This document shows, piece by piece, positions 18,966 through 26,146 of a stretch of 64,000 bases of DNA. The translations under genes were made by a program, and so were the position numbers. Positions within the stretch are counted from its first letter, which is position 1, and each line of letters begins with the position of its first letter. Below the pieces are notes generated by a model that ran no database searches, had not been told where the DNA came from, and saw only the letters and a program-made list of their open reading frames with translations. Origin of the DNA: Sulfitobacter sabulilitoris (lineage in GTDB: Bacteria; Pseudomonadota; Alphaproteobacteria; Rhodobacterales; Rhodobacteraceae); NCBI RefSeq assembly GCF_005887615.1, contig NZ_VANS01000006.1:54842-118841 (forward strand). The letters are read 5' to 3'.

Positions 18966-20273
18966 TTAACTCCCTGAGGTTTTGTCTTTTTTGGAGGGCA
19001 ACAGCAGGCTTTGCAATGCGGCCCCCATGACCTTTGCGCTGTCGATCATATCATCAATTCCGACATATTCATCCGGTTTGTGCGCCAGTTCCAGTATGCC
19101 TGGACCGTAGGCAATGCAATTCCCCAGCTTGCCGATCCGGTCGATGTGTTTCTGGTCGTAGGTCCCGGGGCTGGCCACGAATTCGGGCGGCACGCCGATC
19201 ACATCCTCGATGGCGCGCGCGACGGTGCGAACGACCGGCGCATCCCGGTCAGTCATCGACGGCAGGACCGAATTCAGCTCGGTCAGTCGGTAATCGAAAT
19301 CCTTGCGTGTGCTCTTGAGGCCTTCGAGCAGGGCCGTGACCTCGTTGCGCACCTCGTCCAGCGGCTCTTCGACCAGAAAGCGGCGGTCGATCACGATACG
19401 GCAACTGTCGGGCACGCAATGCGCGGGCAGACCGGTGAAATCCGGCTCCTGTTCGGGCTGGCCGCCGTGGATCGAGTTGATGTTCATCGTCGATTGCCGC
19501 GCCCCTTGCGGCACCACGGGCATATCCGTGTGCCGCGCGGCCATCGCGGGAAACAGGCGGTCCTCGAATTCGCGCAGCACCGCGCCCATGTGGCGCACGG
19601 CACAGTCGCCCAGAAACGGCATGGAGCCGTGGGCGATTTCGCCTTTCGTCTCGATCTCGGCCCACCATCCGCCGCGATGACCAAGGCAGATGCGATCTTT
19701 GTTCAGCGGTTCGGGAATGATCACGTGCTGCACGCGCGACGCATCGTAATAGCCCTGCTCGGCCAGATAGGCGACGCCGCCGTAGCCGCCGGATTCCTCG
19801 TCTGCCGTGCCGGAGATTTCGATGGCGCCGGCAAAGTCGGGATGTGTGTCGATAAAGGTTTCCGCGGCGATGATCGACGCGGCCATCCCGCCTTTCATGT
19901 CGCACGCGCCGCGCCCGTAGATCTTGCCGTCAGACACCGCGCCGCCAAAGGGGTCAAAGGTCCAGCCCGCGCCGACTTCGACCACATCGGTGTGACTGTT
20001 GAAGTGGACGCAATCGCCGGAGTGTTTTCCGTCGCGTCGGGCGACGATGTTCCACCGCGGATATTTTTCGCTGTCGCCCGGCGTTCCGTGTGCCCGGATC
20101 AGTTTCGTGTCGAACCCGTGGCGCGCCAGGCGGCGGTCCAGAAATTCGCAGATGTCACGGTAATGCCGCCCCGGCGGGTTCAGCGTCGGAATGCGAATCA
20201 GCGCTTGCGTCAGCGCGATCAGATCGTCGCGCCGAGCGTCTATGGCGGTGGAGAGGGATGTCTGGTCAGGCAT
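18966..20273 (-). CDS. M20 family deacylase (ArgE/DapE type)
   Basis: 435 residues from MPDQTSLSTAIDARRDDLIA; the longer frame to 20360 has no support. Metal-site motifs are evident: NSHTDVVEVG, GRGACDMKGGM, and DEESGGYGG with the catalytic Glu pair. These define acetylornithine deacetylase/succinyl-diaminopimelate desuccinylase-like enzymes, which cleave N-acyl amino acids using two zinc ions. Upstream of the binding-protein gene by four bases, it likely hydrolyses what that importer brings in, giving a free amino acid for the nearby class V aminotransferase. Confidence 0.92.
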   Translation of the reverse strand: MPDQTSLSTAIDARRDDLIALTQALIRIPTLNPPGRHYRDICEFLDRRLARHGFDTKLIRAHGTPGDSEKYPRWNIVARRDGKHSGDCVHFNSHTDVVEVGAGWTFDPFGGAVSDGKIYGRGACDMKGGMAASIIAAETFIDTHPDFAGAIEISGTADEESGGYGGVAYLAEQGYYDASRVQHVIIPEPLNKDRICLGHRGGWWAEIETKGEIAHGSMPFLGDCAVRHMGAVLREFEDRLFPAMAARHTDMPVVPQGARQSTMNINSIHGGQPEQEPDFTGLPAHCVPDSCRIVIDRRFLVEEPLDEVRNEVTALLEGLKSTRKDFDYRLTELNSVLPSMTDRDAPVVRTVARAIEDVIGVPPEFVASPGTYDQKHIDRIGKLGNCIAYGPGILELAHKPDEYVGIDDMIDSAKVMGAALQSLLLPSKKDKTSGS

Positions 20274-20382
20274 GGCGCAACTGTTGAGCCGCAGGCGAGG
20301 CTTGGCAAGGGAAATACCGTGGTCAAGCCCGCGCGGTCGAAGATTTATCAACCCGTCCACGGCCCGCCAAAGACCGGCGCGG

Positions 20383-21642
20383 TCATGCGGGCGCGGAGAT
20401 GTCCTTCATCGCGGCCAGCAGCGCGGACACTTCGGCAAGGCTGTTGTAATGGCACAGGGAAACGCGCACCGCGGCGTCCAACCCCAGCGGGGTCAGGATG
20501 TTGCCCGAGTAATGATCGGCCTTGCGCACATGGGTACGGATGCCGCACGCGTTCAGCCGCGCAACGATGTCGGCGGCGGGAAGGTGGTCCAGCGCAAAGC
20601 AGACCAACCCTTCGCGGGCGGAATTGTCGACACCGCCAAGCACCGTGACGCCCGGCAGCTCGGCTATCCCCGGCAGATTTCCGGTGCCGTGCAGCATCGC
20701 GTCGGTCAGAGATTTCTCGTGATCGTGGATCGCGGCTGCGGCGGCTTCGATCCGGCTGCGGCGATCCGGGCTGTCGGAATGTTGCGAACCCAGCCAATCG
20801 AAATACGCGACGACGTCCGAAAAGGTGGCATAGGAACCGGTGTCACGCGTGCCCATTTCCCAATTGGCCTCGGGTCCGCCCTGCAGGTGCTCCAGCGGCA
20901 AGGCCGTCATCCTGTCCGACACCCAGGCCACCCCGTAGCCGTGCCGCGAAAAGACCTTGTAGGGTGACACGACATAGCCGTCGATATCGTAGGACGCGAT
21001 GTCGATGTGGCCGTGGCTGGCATGCTGGATCCCGTCGACGAAGATCAACGCGTCGGGGGCCGTGGCGCGGATCGCGGCGCTTATGCCGGCCACGTCGTTC
21101 GCGATGCCTGTCACGGGCGAGGTATGGAGGATCGTGGCGACCCGCACATCCGGGGTCATCAGGTCGGCATAGGCCTGCGGTGTGACCGCACCTGTGGCAT
21201 CGTCATGCGGGACGGCGACATAGGATTTTCCCGCCTGATCGGCCCATTGCCGTGCGGCGCTGCGCGATGCGGGATGTTCGACCGTGGACCCGATCACCAC
21301 ACCGCCGTCCGCCGCCCCCATGACCGCCGTGCGGATCAGACGAAAGGTCAGCTCGGTTCCGCTTTCGCCGACGAAGAACTGGCCGCCCGGCGCATTGAAG
21401 AAGACCGCCATGTCGGATTTCGCCTGCGCTATCCGCGCCATCAGGGCGTGCGCAGCCGGGTTGTCGCGCCCCTGGTTGTCAGGCAGCGCCGCAAAGATCG
21501 CCGAGGTGTCGACCACGGATTTCAACGTGAGGGCACCGCCTGCGTTCTCGAAAAAGATGCGCGGACCCTGAAAAGGACAGGTGTCGACGTGGGCGAACCG
21601 GTCACGGATATTGGCAAGCAGGGGGGCGGGAAACGCGGTCAT
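20383..21642 (-). CDS. Class V aminotransferase (cysteine-desulfurase-like fold)
   Basis: 419 residues, PLP fold type I. The PLP lysine lies in SPYKVFSRHG; the aspartate of DGIQHASHGHID binds the pyridine nitrogen, and GESGTELTFRL and HTSPVTGI are cofactor-pocket regions. Such proteins include kynureninase-like, isopenicillin-N-epimerase-like and desulfurase enzymes; the exact reaction is not readable. It is 109 bases upstream of the M20 gene on the same strand, so it probably begins the M20/binding-protein transcript. The 191 bases before it (21643-21833) separate it from the divergent transporter and contain no gene. Confidence 0.87.
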   Translation of the reverse strand: MTAFPAPLLANIRDRFAHVDTCPFQGPRIFFENAGGALTLKSVVDTSAIFAALPDNQGRDNPAAHALMARIAQAKSDMAVFFNAPGGQFFVGESGTELTFRLIRTAVMGAADGGVVIGSTVEHPASRSAARQWADQAGKSYVAVPHDDATGAVTPQAYADLMTPDVRVATILHTSPVTGIANDVAGISAAIRATAPDALIFVDGIQHASHGHIDIASYDIDGYVVSPYKVFSRHGYGVAWVSDRMTALPLEHLQGGPEANWEMGTRDTGSYATFSDVVAYFDWLGSQHSDSPDRRSRIEAAAAAIHDHEKSLTDAMLHGTGNLPGIAELPGVTVLGGVDNSAREGLVCFALDHLPAADIVARLNACGIRTHVRKADHYSGNILTPLGLDAAVRVSLCHYNSLAEVSALLAAMKDISAPA

Positions 21643-21833
21643 CTGGGCATCTTTCTGATCAGCTTACGGGGCCGTTATCTTTGCCCGTTTGACCCCGAGT
21701 GCAACGCCAAAGCCACGGTGTGACGCCGTTTTTTATCCGCCAACTGCGCGGTGGTATCTGTACTGTGGATCGAAATGGGCTATTTGCTGCGCCAAAGGGC
21801 CAGAATTTCGAGCGGCCATCCAGGAGTTGCGAC

Positions 21834-22709
21834 ATGACACCATTTCAAAAAGCGGAAGCGTTCAAAGCGGCGGCCAAGGCAAGGCGCAACAAGAGCGACT
21901 CTGCCGAAAACGAGGAAGAATCGGTACGTGACGCCCTGTCGCTGGCACCCAAGCTTGTGTACGAGGTCATCCGCCGCGAAGGCGAGGAAGAGATGGAGCG
22001 CCCGAAACGGTCGCTGATCTGGTCCGGCATCGCCGCCGGTGTCATGATCAGCATGTCGGTGCTTGGCGAGGCAATTCTGCGCACCTATCTGCCGGACACG
22101 CCCAGCCGGTATCTGATCGAGAACCTTGGCTATTCGCTTGGTTTCCTGGCGGTCATCATGGGGCGGATGCAGTTGTTTACGGAAAACACCATCACGACCG
22201 TCTTGCCCGTGATGGTCAGCCGAAGCTTCCATACCTTTGTGTGCATGTTGCGGCTGTGGGGCATTGTTCTGGGTGCGAACGTCGTGGGGGCCTTTGCCGC
22301 GGCGTCGCTGTTCGTGTTTACAACGGCCATTTCGCCCGAGGTGATGGTCGCGGTGATGGAACTGTCGCATCACGCGACCGGAATGGGCGCCAATCAGGCA
22401 TTCTGGCGGGCGATCCCGGCGGGTGTGATCGTGGCGCTGATCGTGTGGATGCTGCCGCAGGCGGATTCATCCAAGTTTTTTCTGATCCTGACATTCACAT
22501 GGCTGATCGCCGCGGGTGATTTCACGCATATCGTCGCCGGTTCGGTCGAGATGGCCGTGCTCATGCTGGAGGGCGATCTGGGCTTTGACGGAGCGATGCG
22601 CGGGTTTTTCCTGCCGGTGCTGACCGGAAATATCATTGGCGGAACGGTGATTTTTGCGCTGATGGCCTGGGGTCAGGTTCGGGATGAGCTGCCGCAAGTC
22701 AGCGAATGA
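21834..22709 (+). CDS. Formate/nitrite transporter family protein (YfdC-like)
   Basis: 291 residues from MTPFQKAEAFKAAAKARRNK with CAGGAG upstream; the open frame extends back to 21699 but that part is non-coding in character. A charged N-terminal region of about 60 residues precedes six membrane helices of the FNT fold, including GYSLGFLAVIMGRMQLFTEN and GDFTHIVAGSVE. Long-N-terminus FNT members of the YfdC branch are distinct from FocA/NirC; substrate unknown. It ends one base before an EcfG-type promoter, at the left border of the stress island. Confidence 0.88.
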   Translation: MTPFQKAEAFKAAAKARRNKSDSAENEEESVRDALSLAPKLVYEVIRREGEEEMERPKRSLIWSGIAAGVMISMSVLGEAILRTYLPDTPSRYLIENLGYSLGFLAVIMGRMQLFTENTITTVLPVMVSRSFHTFVCMLRLWGIVLGANVVGAFAAASLFVFTTAISPEVMVAVMELSHHATGMGANQAFWRAIPAGVIVALIVWMLPQADSSKFFLILTFTWLIAAGDFTHIVAGSVEMAVLMLEGDLGFDGAMRGFFLPVLTGNIIGGTVIFALMAWGQVRDELPQVSE

Positions 22710-22710
22710 C

Positions 22711-22735
22711 GGAACTTTTTTCGGGCCCGCGCGTT
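22711..22735 (+). promoter_or_regulatory. EcfG-type general stress promoter
   Basis: GGAAC (22711-22715), 16 bases, then CGTT (22732-22735), an exact match to the alphaproteobacterial EcfG consensus. It lies 63 bases before the PLDc_N gene and would drive it and the coupled YihY gene. Confidence 0.75.
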
Positions 22736-22798
22736 TGGCAGATTGATACTTGGGCAGGGCTGACGTGATGCGCACGGCCAATCAAAGGAGACAGAAAC

Positions 22799-22990
22799 AT
22801 GTCTGATTATGCGGGTTTCGGCGGCTTGATCGTTCTTGTGCTAGACGTCTGGGCGATCATTTCGATTGTCGGATCACGGTCCGGGACCGGGGCGAAAGTG
22901 CTTTGGACCTTGCTGGTTCTTCTGATGCCGGTGCTTGGCTTCATCATCTGGCTGGTCGCCGGGCCCAAAGCGAAGTCTGCGAAAGTCTGA
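22799..22990 (+). CDS. PLDc_N domain small membrane protein
   Basis: 63 residues with two membrane segments (about 8-24 and 33-53) and the PLDc_N hallmark spacing, including WTLLVLLMPVLGFIIWLVAG. These small proteins match the N-terminal membrane part of cardiolipin synthases but carry no catalytic domain. AAAGGAGACAG precedes the start. It is one base ahead of the YihY gene and behind a consensus EcfG promoter, so it is probably a stress-induced envelope protein. Confidence 0.88.
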   Translation: MSDYAGFGGLIVLVLDVWAIISIVGSRSGTGAKVLWTLLVLLMPVLGFIIWLVAGPKAKSAKV

Positions 22991-22991
22991 C

Positions 22992-23918
22992 ATGAGAGAC
23001 GACGTTCAGCCATCGCGGATTTCTGTCTATTGGGCGGCTGCTGTGGCAAGTTTTCACCAGATTGCGCAAAACAATCTGGCCCTGATTGCCGCCGGGGTGG
23101 CGTTTTTTTCGATGTTGTCGATTTTTCCGGGCCTTGCTGCGTTGATCGCGATTATGAGCCTGATCGCGGACCCTGTCGTGGTCGTCGCGCAGCTGGAAGA
23201 AGTGCGCGGGCTGATGCCCGACGACGTCTACAAGATCCTGAACAAGCAGGTCGTCGGCCTGGTATCGACCAGTTCCGATACGCTGGGCTGGGCCGGTGCG
23301 GTCTCCGTTTTGGTGGCCGTGTGGTCCGCGCGGGCCGGTGTCGGAGCGATGATGAACGGGCTGAACGCCGTCTACGGAGAACGTAACAGGACCAGCGTGC
23401 GCCACTACGCGCGGGCGTTGATGATGACGCTGACGCTGGTTGGTGTCGGGATCGTAGCACTTTTGGCCGTGGTGGTCGCGCCCGTGGCGCTGGCGTTCCT
23501 TCCGCTGGGCTGGGTCACGATATTGCTGGCCGATCTGTTGCGCTGGACGATCGCGATCGGGGTCATTTTCGTCGGTGTCGGCGTACTCTACCGTTATGGG
23601 CCCAATCGCAAACGCGGCGCGCGGATGGCTTGGGTGACCCCGGGTGCCGTCGGCGCGGTCGTGTCCTGGGCTGTTCTGTCCATTGCGTTTTCCTTCTACG
23701 TCGCCAACTTTGGCAACTATAATGAAGTATACGGCTCGATCGGAGCGGTGATCGCCATGCTTGTCTGGCTCTGGATCAGCAGCTTTCTTGTCCTGCTTGG
23801 TGGCGCGTTCAATGCTGAACTCGAACTGCGCACGAAACGCGACAGCACGGTTGGGGACGCGCGCAAACCGGGTTTGCGCGGCGCCTATGTCGCCGACACG
23901 GTAATGCTGGAAGACTGA
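22992..23918 (+). CDS. YihY/BrkB-family inner-membrane protein
   Basis: 308 residues starting MRDDVQPSRISVYWAAAVAS directly after the previous stop. About six membrane helices and the conserved AAGVAFFSMLSIFPGLAALI and YGSIGAVIAMLVWLWISSF segments define the YihY/BrkB family (formerly misnamed ribonuclease BN). The molecular role is not established. Cotranscription with the PLDc_N gene from the EcfG promoter fits an envelope stress role. The stop is one base from the end of the convergent Crp/Fnr gene. Confidence 0.9.
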   Translation: MRDDVQPSRISVYWAAAVASFHQIAQNNLALIAAGVAFFSMLSIFPGLAALIAIMSLIADPVVVVAQLEEVRGLMPDDVYKILNKQVVGLVSTSSDTLGWAGAVSVLVAVWSARAGVGAMMNGLNAVYGERNRTSVRHYARALMMTLTLVGVGIVALLAVVVAPVALAFLPLGWVTILLADLLRWTIAIGVIFVGVGVLYRYGPNRKRGARMAWVTPGAVGAVVSWAVLSIAFSFYVANFGNYNEVYGSIGAVIAMLVWLWISSFLVLLGGAFNAELELRTKRDSTVGDARKPGLRGAYVADTVMLED

Positions 23919-23919
23919 T

Positions 23920-24648
23920 CTACATCAGGGGGCGCACGCCCGGGTCAGTGACCTGCGTCAAGGCCACTTTCGCCAAGGAATTCAGATCGTTGATCTGCAA
24001 TATCCCGTCCGACCACGACGCAAGCTGGCGTTGCTTCAGCTTGCCGAGAGTCTTGTTGGTATGCACCAACGACAGCCCAAGCGCATCCGCCAGATCCTGC
24101 TGCCGATAAGGCAGATCCATCGTGGCGTTGTGCACCATATCAAGCGCCTGACCCCGCTGAAAAATTTTCATCAGGGCCCAGGCAATGGCTTCGGTCGCGC
24201 TGCGTTGACCTATCGTTGCCACGGTCTCTCCAAGGAAATGTTCTTCGACCGCCGCCAGCCAGGTGATGTCAAACGCACGCGACGGGTGAGCGCGGAAAAA
24301 ACTCCAGAATTCGGAGCGGTCGAAAACGCAAAGCTTCATCTTGGTGCGCGCTTCGACGGAATGGCCCATTTCACCCAGAATGCCAGCCTGCAAGCCGATG
24401 AAATCACCGGGAAAGACAAAACTGATAACTTGCCGCCGTCCGTTGGACAGCGATGTATCGCGAATGCCAAGCCCTTCCAACACGGTGTAAAGCTGCGGCG
24501 CGTTCGACCCTTCCATGAGGATCGGCGTGCCCGGTTCTATCGTCAACTCCCCCGCTTTGAACCGTTGCATGAAATTCACTTCGTTTTCGGTCATGTCCGT
24601 GAACAGGTTCTTGCGCCTCAACGGGCAGTTTTTACAGGTCGTGGTCAT
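23920..24648 (-). CDS. Crp/Fnr-family transcriptional regulator
   Basis: 242 residues: N-terminal CKNCPLRRKN, cyclic-nucleotide-binding-type beta roll (about 25-140), long dimerisation helix, and a winged helix-turn-helix near PYRQQDLADALGLSLVHTNKTL (about 180-202). The N-terminal CxxC lacks the full cysteine set of FNR, so a 4Fe-4S oxygen sensor is not supported. The DNA-recognition helix resembles that of Crp/Fnr proteins common near stress genes in roseobacters. It is divergent from the pseudo-receiver gene; the shared 93-base spacer contains no evident EcfG site. Confidence 0.9.
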   Translation of the reverse strand: MTTTCKNCPLRRKNLFTDMTENEVNFMQRFKAGELTIEPGTPILMEGSNAPQLYTVLEGLGIRDTSLSNGRRQVISFVFPGDFIGLQAGILGEMGHSVEARTKMKLCVFDRSEFWSFFRAHPSRAFDITWLAAVEEHFLGETVATIGQRSATEAIAWALMKIFQRGQALDMVHNATMDLPYRQQDLADALGLSLVHTNKTLGKLKQRQLASWSDGILQINDLNSLAKVALTQVTDPGVRPLM

Positions 24649-24741
24649 ATCTGAATTCTTTTCCCTGTTATGTCGTAGTTTAATGTGGTGCGTCTCCGAC
24701 CGGGCTAAACCGGCGATCTATATCGTTTGGGGGTGGGTTGA

Positions 24742-25110
24742 ATGACGTTTATTATTGTCGAACAAGATCCGTTCGTACGTGCGGACCTTAAGGAACTTCT
24801 TCGCGATTGTTTTCCGCACGAACCAGTGTGTTCGATGGAAACGCCGGCCGAATTCTTGACTTGGGCGACCAAGAACCCTTTGTCCGATTTGATCGTGACG
24901 CTCATCAGCGCCCCGATATCCGACGTCATCGCGCTGCATCATGGACTTGGGGCACTCGCGGATCGGGTGCGGTTTGTTCTTATGGACGATGCACCGCAAG
25001 GTTCACAGGATTCGCCCGAACCATGGCCTTTCGTATCGCGCCCTTTCAGCGGAGACATGGTGATCAATGCCATCAAGACCGTGATTTCGCCCCGGCCCGC
25101 AAGCCGATAA
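24742..25110 (+). CDS. Receiver-like protein lacking the phosphoacceptor Asp
   Basis: 122 residues with the layout of a CheY receiver: hydrophobic first strand (MTFIIVEQDPF), helix, third strand LIVTLISAP, and a terminal SRPF. The position normally occupied by the phosphorylated aspartate reads Leu/Ile (about residue 54), and the conserved lysine before the last proline is arginine. It is therefore probably an atypical, phosphorylation-independent receiver. No output domain is attached. The 3' end overlaps the convergent holin-like gene by 38 bases. Confidence 0.72.
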   Translation: MTFIIVEQDPFVRADLKELLRDCFPHEPVCSMETPAEFLTWATKNPLSDLIVTLISAPISDVIALHHGLGALADRVRFVLMDDAPQGSQDSPEPWPFVSRPFSGDMVINAIKTVISPRPASR

Positions 25111-25420
25111 TGAATGCTTCGGCCAGCGGCGGCAATGGTTCTTCCTGTGAGGCAGGCGGCGGCGTGGTCTCGCGCGGTTTTGTCTTCTCTCCGCCCGAGG
25201 CCAGCAATGCCAGCGCGACGATCGACCCGCCCGTGTAAAAGCCGCCGATAATCAACGCAGCGATCATCGGTTCTGTGACGCTTACCAGGAACATCCACGC
25301 AGAGAGCGTCAGAAAGGCAAGCCCCACACAGAGAGACAAGGCGGCGCCCAGCCCGATCGCCGCCGTTCGCCCGGCACGGGCCGCGCTGGATTTCACGCGC
25401 GATTGCAGGTCATCAAACAT
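25073..25420 (-). CDS. Phage-holin-family (holin-X-like) membrane protein
   Basis: 115 residues with two long membrane segments (about 20-42 and 50-74) preceded by an amphipathic N-terminus and followed by a polar, proline-rich tail. This pattern matches the so-called phage holin family/DUF1469 proteins, which are cellular envelope proteins usually next to DUF883 genes, as here; a real lysis role is unlikely. It begins one base after the DUF883 stop and shares that gene's EcfG promoter. Confidence 0.78.
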   Translation of the reverse strand: MFDDLQSRVKSSAARAGRTAAIGLGAALSLCVGLAFLTLSAWMFLVSVTEPMIAALIIGGFYTGGSIVALALLASGGEKTKPRETTPPPASQEEPLPPLAEAFIIGLRAGAKSRS

Positions 25421-25421
25421 T

Positions 25422-25733
25422 CTATTTCCGCGCTGTCATCATGCCGATCAAAAAGCCAAGGCCGGCTGCGATGCCCAACGCCGTCGCGGGCTGGGTGCGC
25501 ACAAAATCTTCGGCTTGCTCTTGCGTGTGCACCGCCCTCGCTCGGCCCGTCTCGGCCAGATCATGTGCCGTGGCGCGTGCCGTTTCCGTCAATTCCGCCT
25601 GCTTTGACTTGCCATAGTTGCCCAGCGTTTGCGTCAGCGAGGCAAGATCGTTCTTCAGCGTGGCGATCTGGTTCGACAGATCGTCAATCGTTACTTCGGC
25701 GTTGCTGCCGCTTGCTGTTGTCTTCTGTGCCAT
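25422..25733 (-). CDS. DUF883 (ElaB/YqjD-like) protein
   Basis: 103 residues from [20 protein letters not shown] with CAGGAGAG upstream; the frame reaches back to 25790 but the promoter lies there. A long amphipathic helix or coiled coil (about 18-70) is followed by a C-terminal membrane segment with the family glycine pattern ([19 protein letters not shown]). E. coli ElaB and YqjD are stress-induced, inner-membrane, ribosome-associated proteins. The upstream EcfG promoter fits the same stress class. Confidence 0.87.
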   Translation of the reverse strand: MAQKTTASGSNAEVTIDDLSNQIATLKNDLASLTQTLGNYGKSKQAELTETARATAHDLAETGRARAVHTQEQAEDFVRTQPATALGIAAGLGFLIGMMTARK

Positions 25734-25772
25734 GTCAACTCTCCTGTTCGTTTTCCAATGGGTCAACGCGTT

Positions 25773-25798
25773 AACGCATCGATCACGCAAATCGTTCC
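25773..25798 (-). promoter_or_regulatory. EcfG-type promoter for DUF883/holin-like genes
   Basis: Reading the minus strand, GGAAC (25798-25794), 16 bases, then GCGTT (25777-25773). It matches the general-stress sigma consensus and lies 40 bases before the DUF883 start. Confidence 0.75.
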
Positions 25799-25819
25799 GC
25801 TACAATGGTTTTTTGCAGT

Positions 25820-25845
25820 GGAACTTTTGCCCCTCGTTCTCAGTT
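25820..25845 (+). promoter_or_regulatory. Probable EcfG-type promoter for DUF1328 gene
   Basis: GGAAC (25820-25824), 17 bases, AGTT (25842-25845): one mismatch to the -10 consensus. It lies 48 bases before the DUF1328 start and back-to-back with the DUF883 promoter. Confidence 0.55.
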
Positions 25846-25893
25846 GGCTTGGTACCTGCGGCGTCGGTGCCGCGTCATACAAGGAAACCGCCA

Positions 25894-26058
25894 ATGCTGG
25901 GCTGGGCTCTCACGTTTCTCATCGTCGCACTCATTGCGGCTGTCTTTGGCTTCGGTGGCATCGCTGCCGCGTCGGCGGGGATCGCCAAAATTCTGTTCTT
26001 CGTCTTTCTCGTGCTGTTTGTCGTGACGTTGGTGTTGCGCATTCTGCGCAGGGTCTGA
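25894..26058 (+). CDS. DUF1328 small membrane protein
   Basis: 54 residues, nearly all hydrophobic, with [20 protein letters not shown] and [20 protein letters not shown], the standard DUF1328 (YtjA-like) sequence with two membrane helices. AAGGAAA precedes the start. Family members are commonly stress-induced; molecular role unknown. It is followed after 88 bases by the acetolactate-synthase-like gene, which might be on the same transcript. Confidence 0.9.
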   Translation: MLGWALTFLIVALIAAVFGFGGIAAASAGIAKILFFVFLVLFVVTLVLRILRRV

Positions 26059-26146
26059 TCCGTCTGCTATCGCACAACACTGAGGCAGGGGCGCTGCAGC
26101 ACTCCGGCGCATACCGTGTACAATCAAATCCGAGGGCGTTCCTGAT

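Noticed and set aside
17618..19030. Large plus-strand open frame of 470 residues
   Set aside because: Antisense to a binding protein with a clear signal peptide and family motifs; the frame is a product of high G+C third positions.
23920..24648. FnrL-type oxygen sensor
   Set aside because: The N-terminal CxxC is present but the additional cysteines for a 4Fe-4S cluster are not, so only a general Crp/Fnr call is made.
25073..25420. Phage holin suggesting a prophage
   Set aside because: No phage genes around it; the family is a cellular membrane protein commonly next to DUF883.
26059..26146. Possible EcfG promoter directly before the acetolactate-synthase-like gene
   Set aside because: No GGAAC in the spacer; GTTCC near 26133 points the wrong way and has no matching -10.
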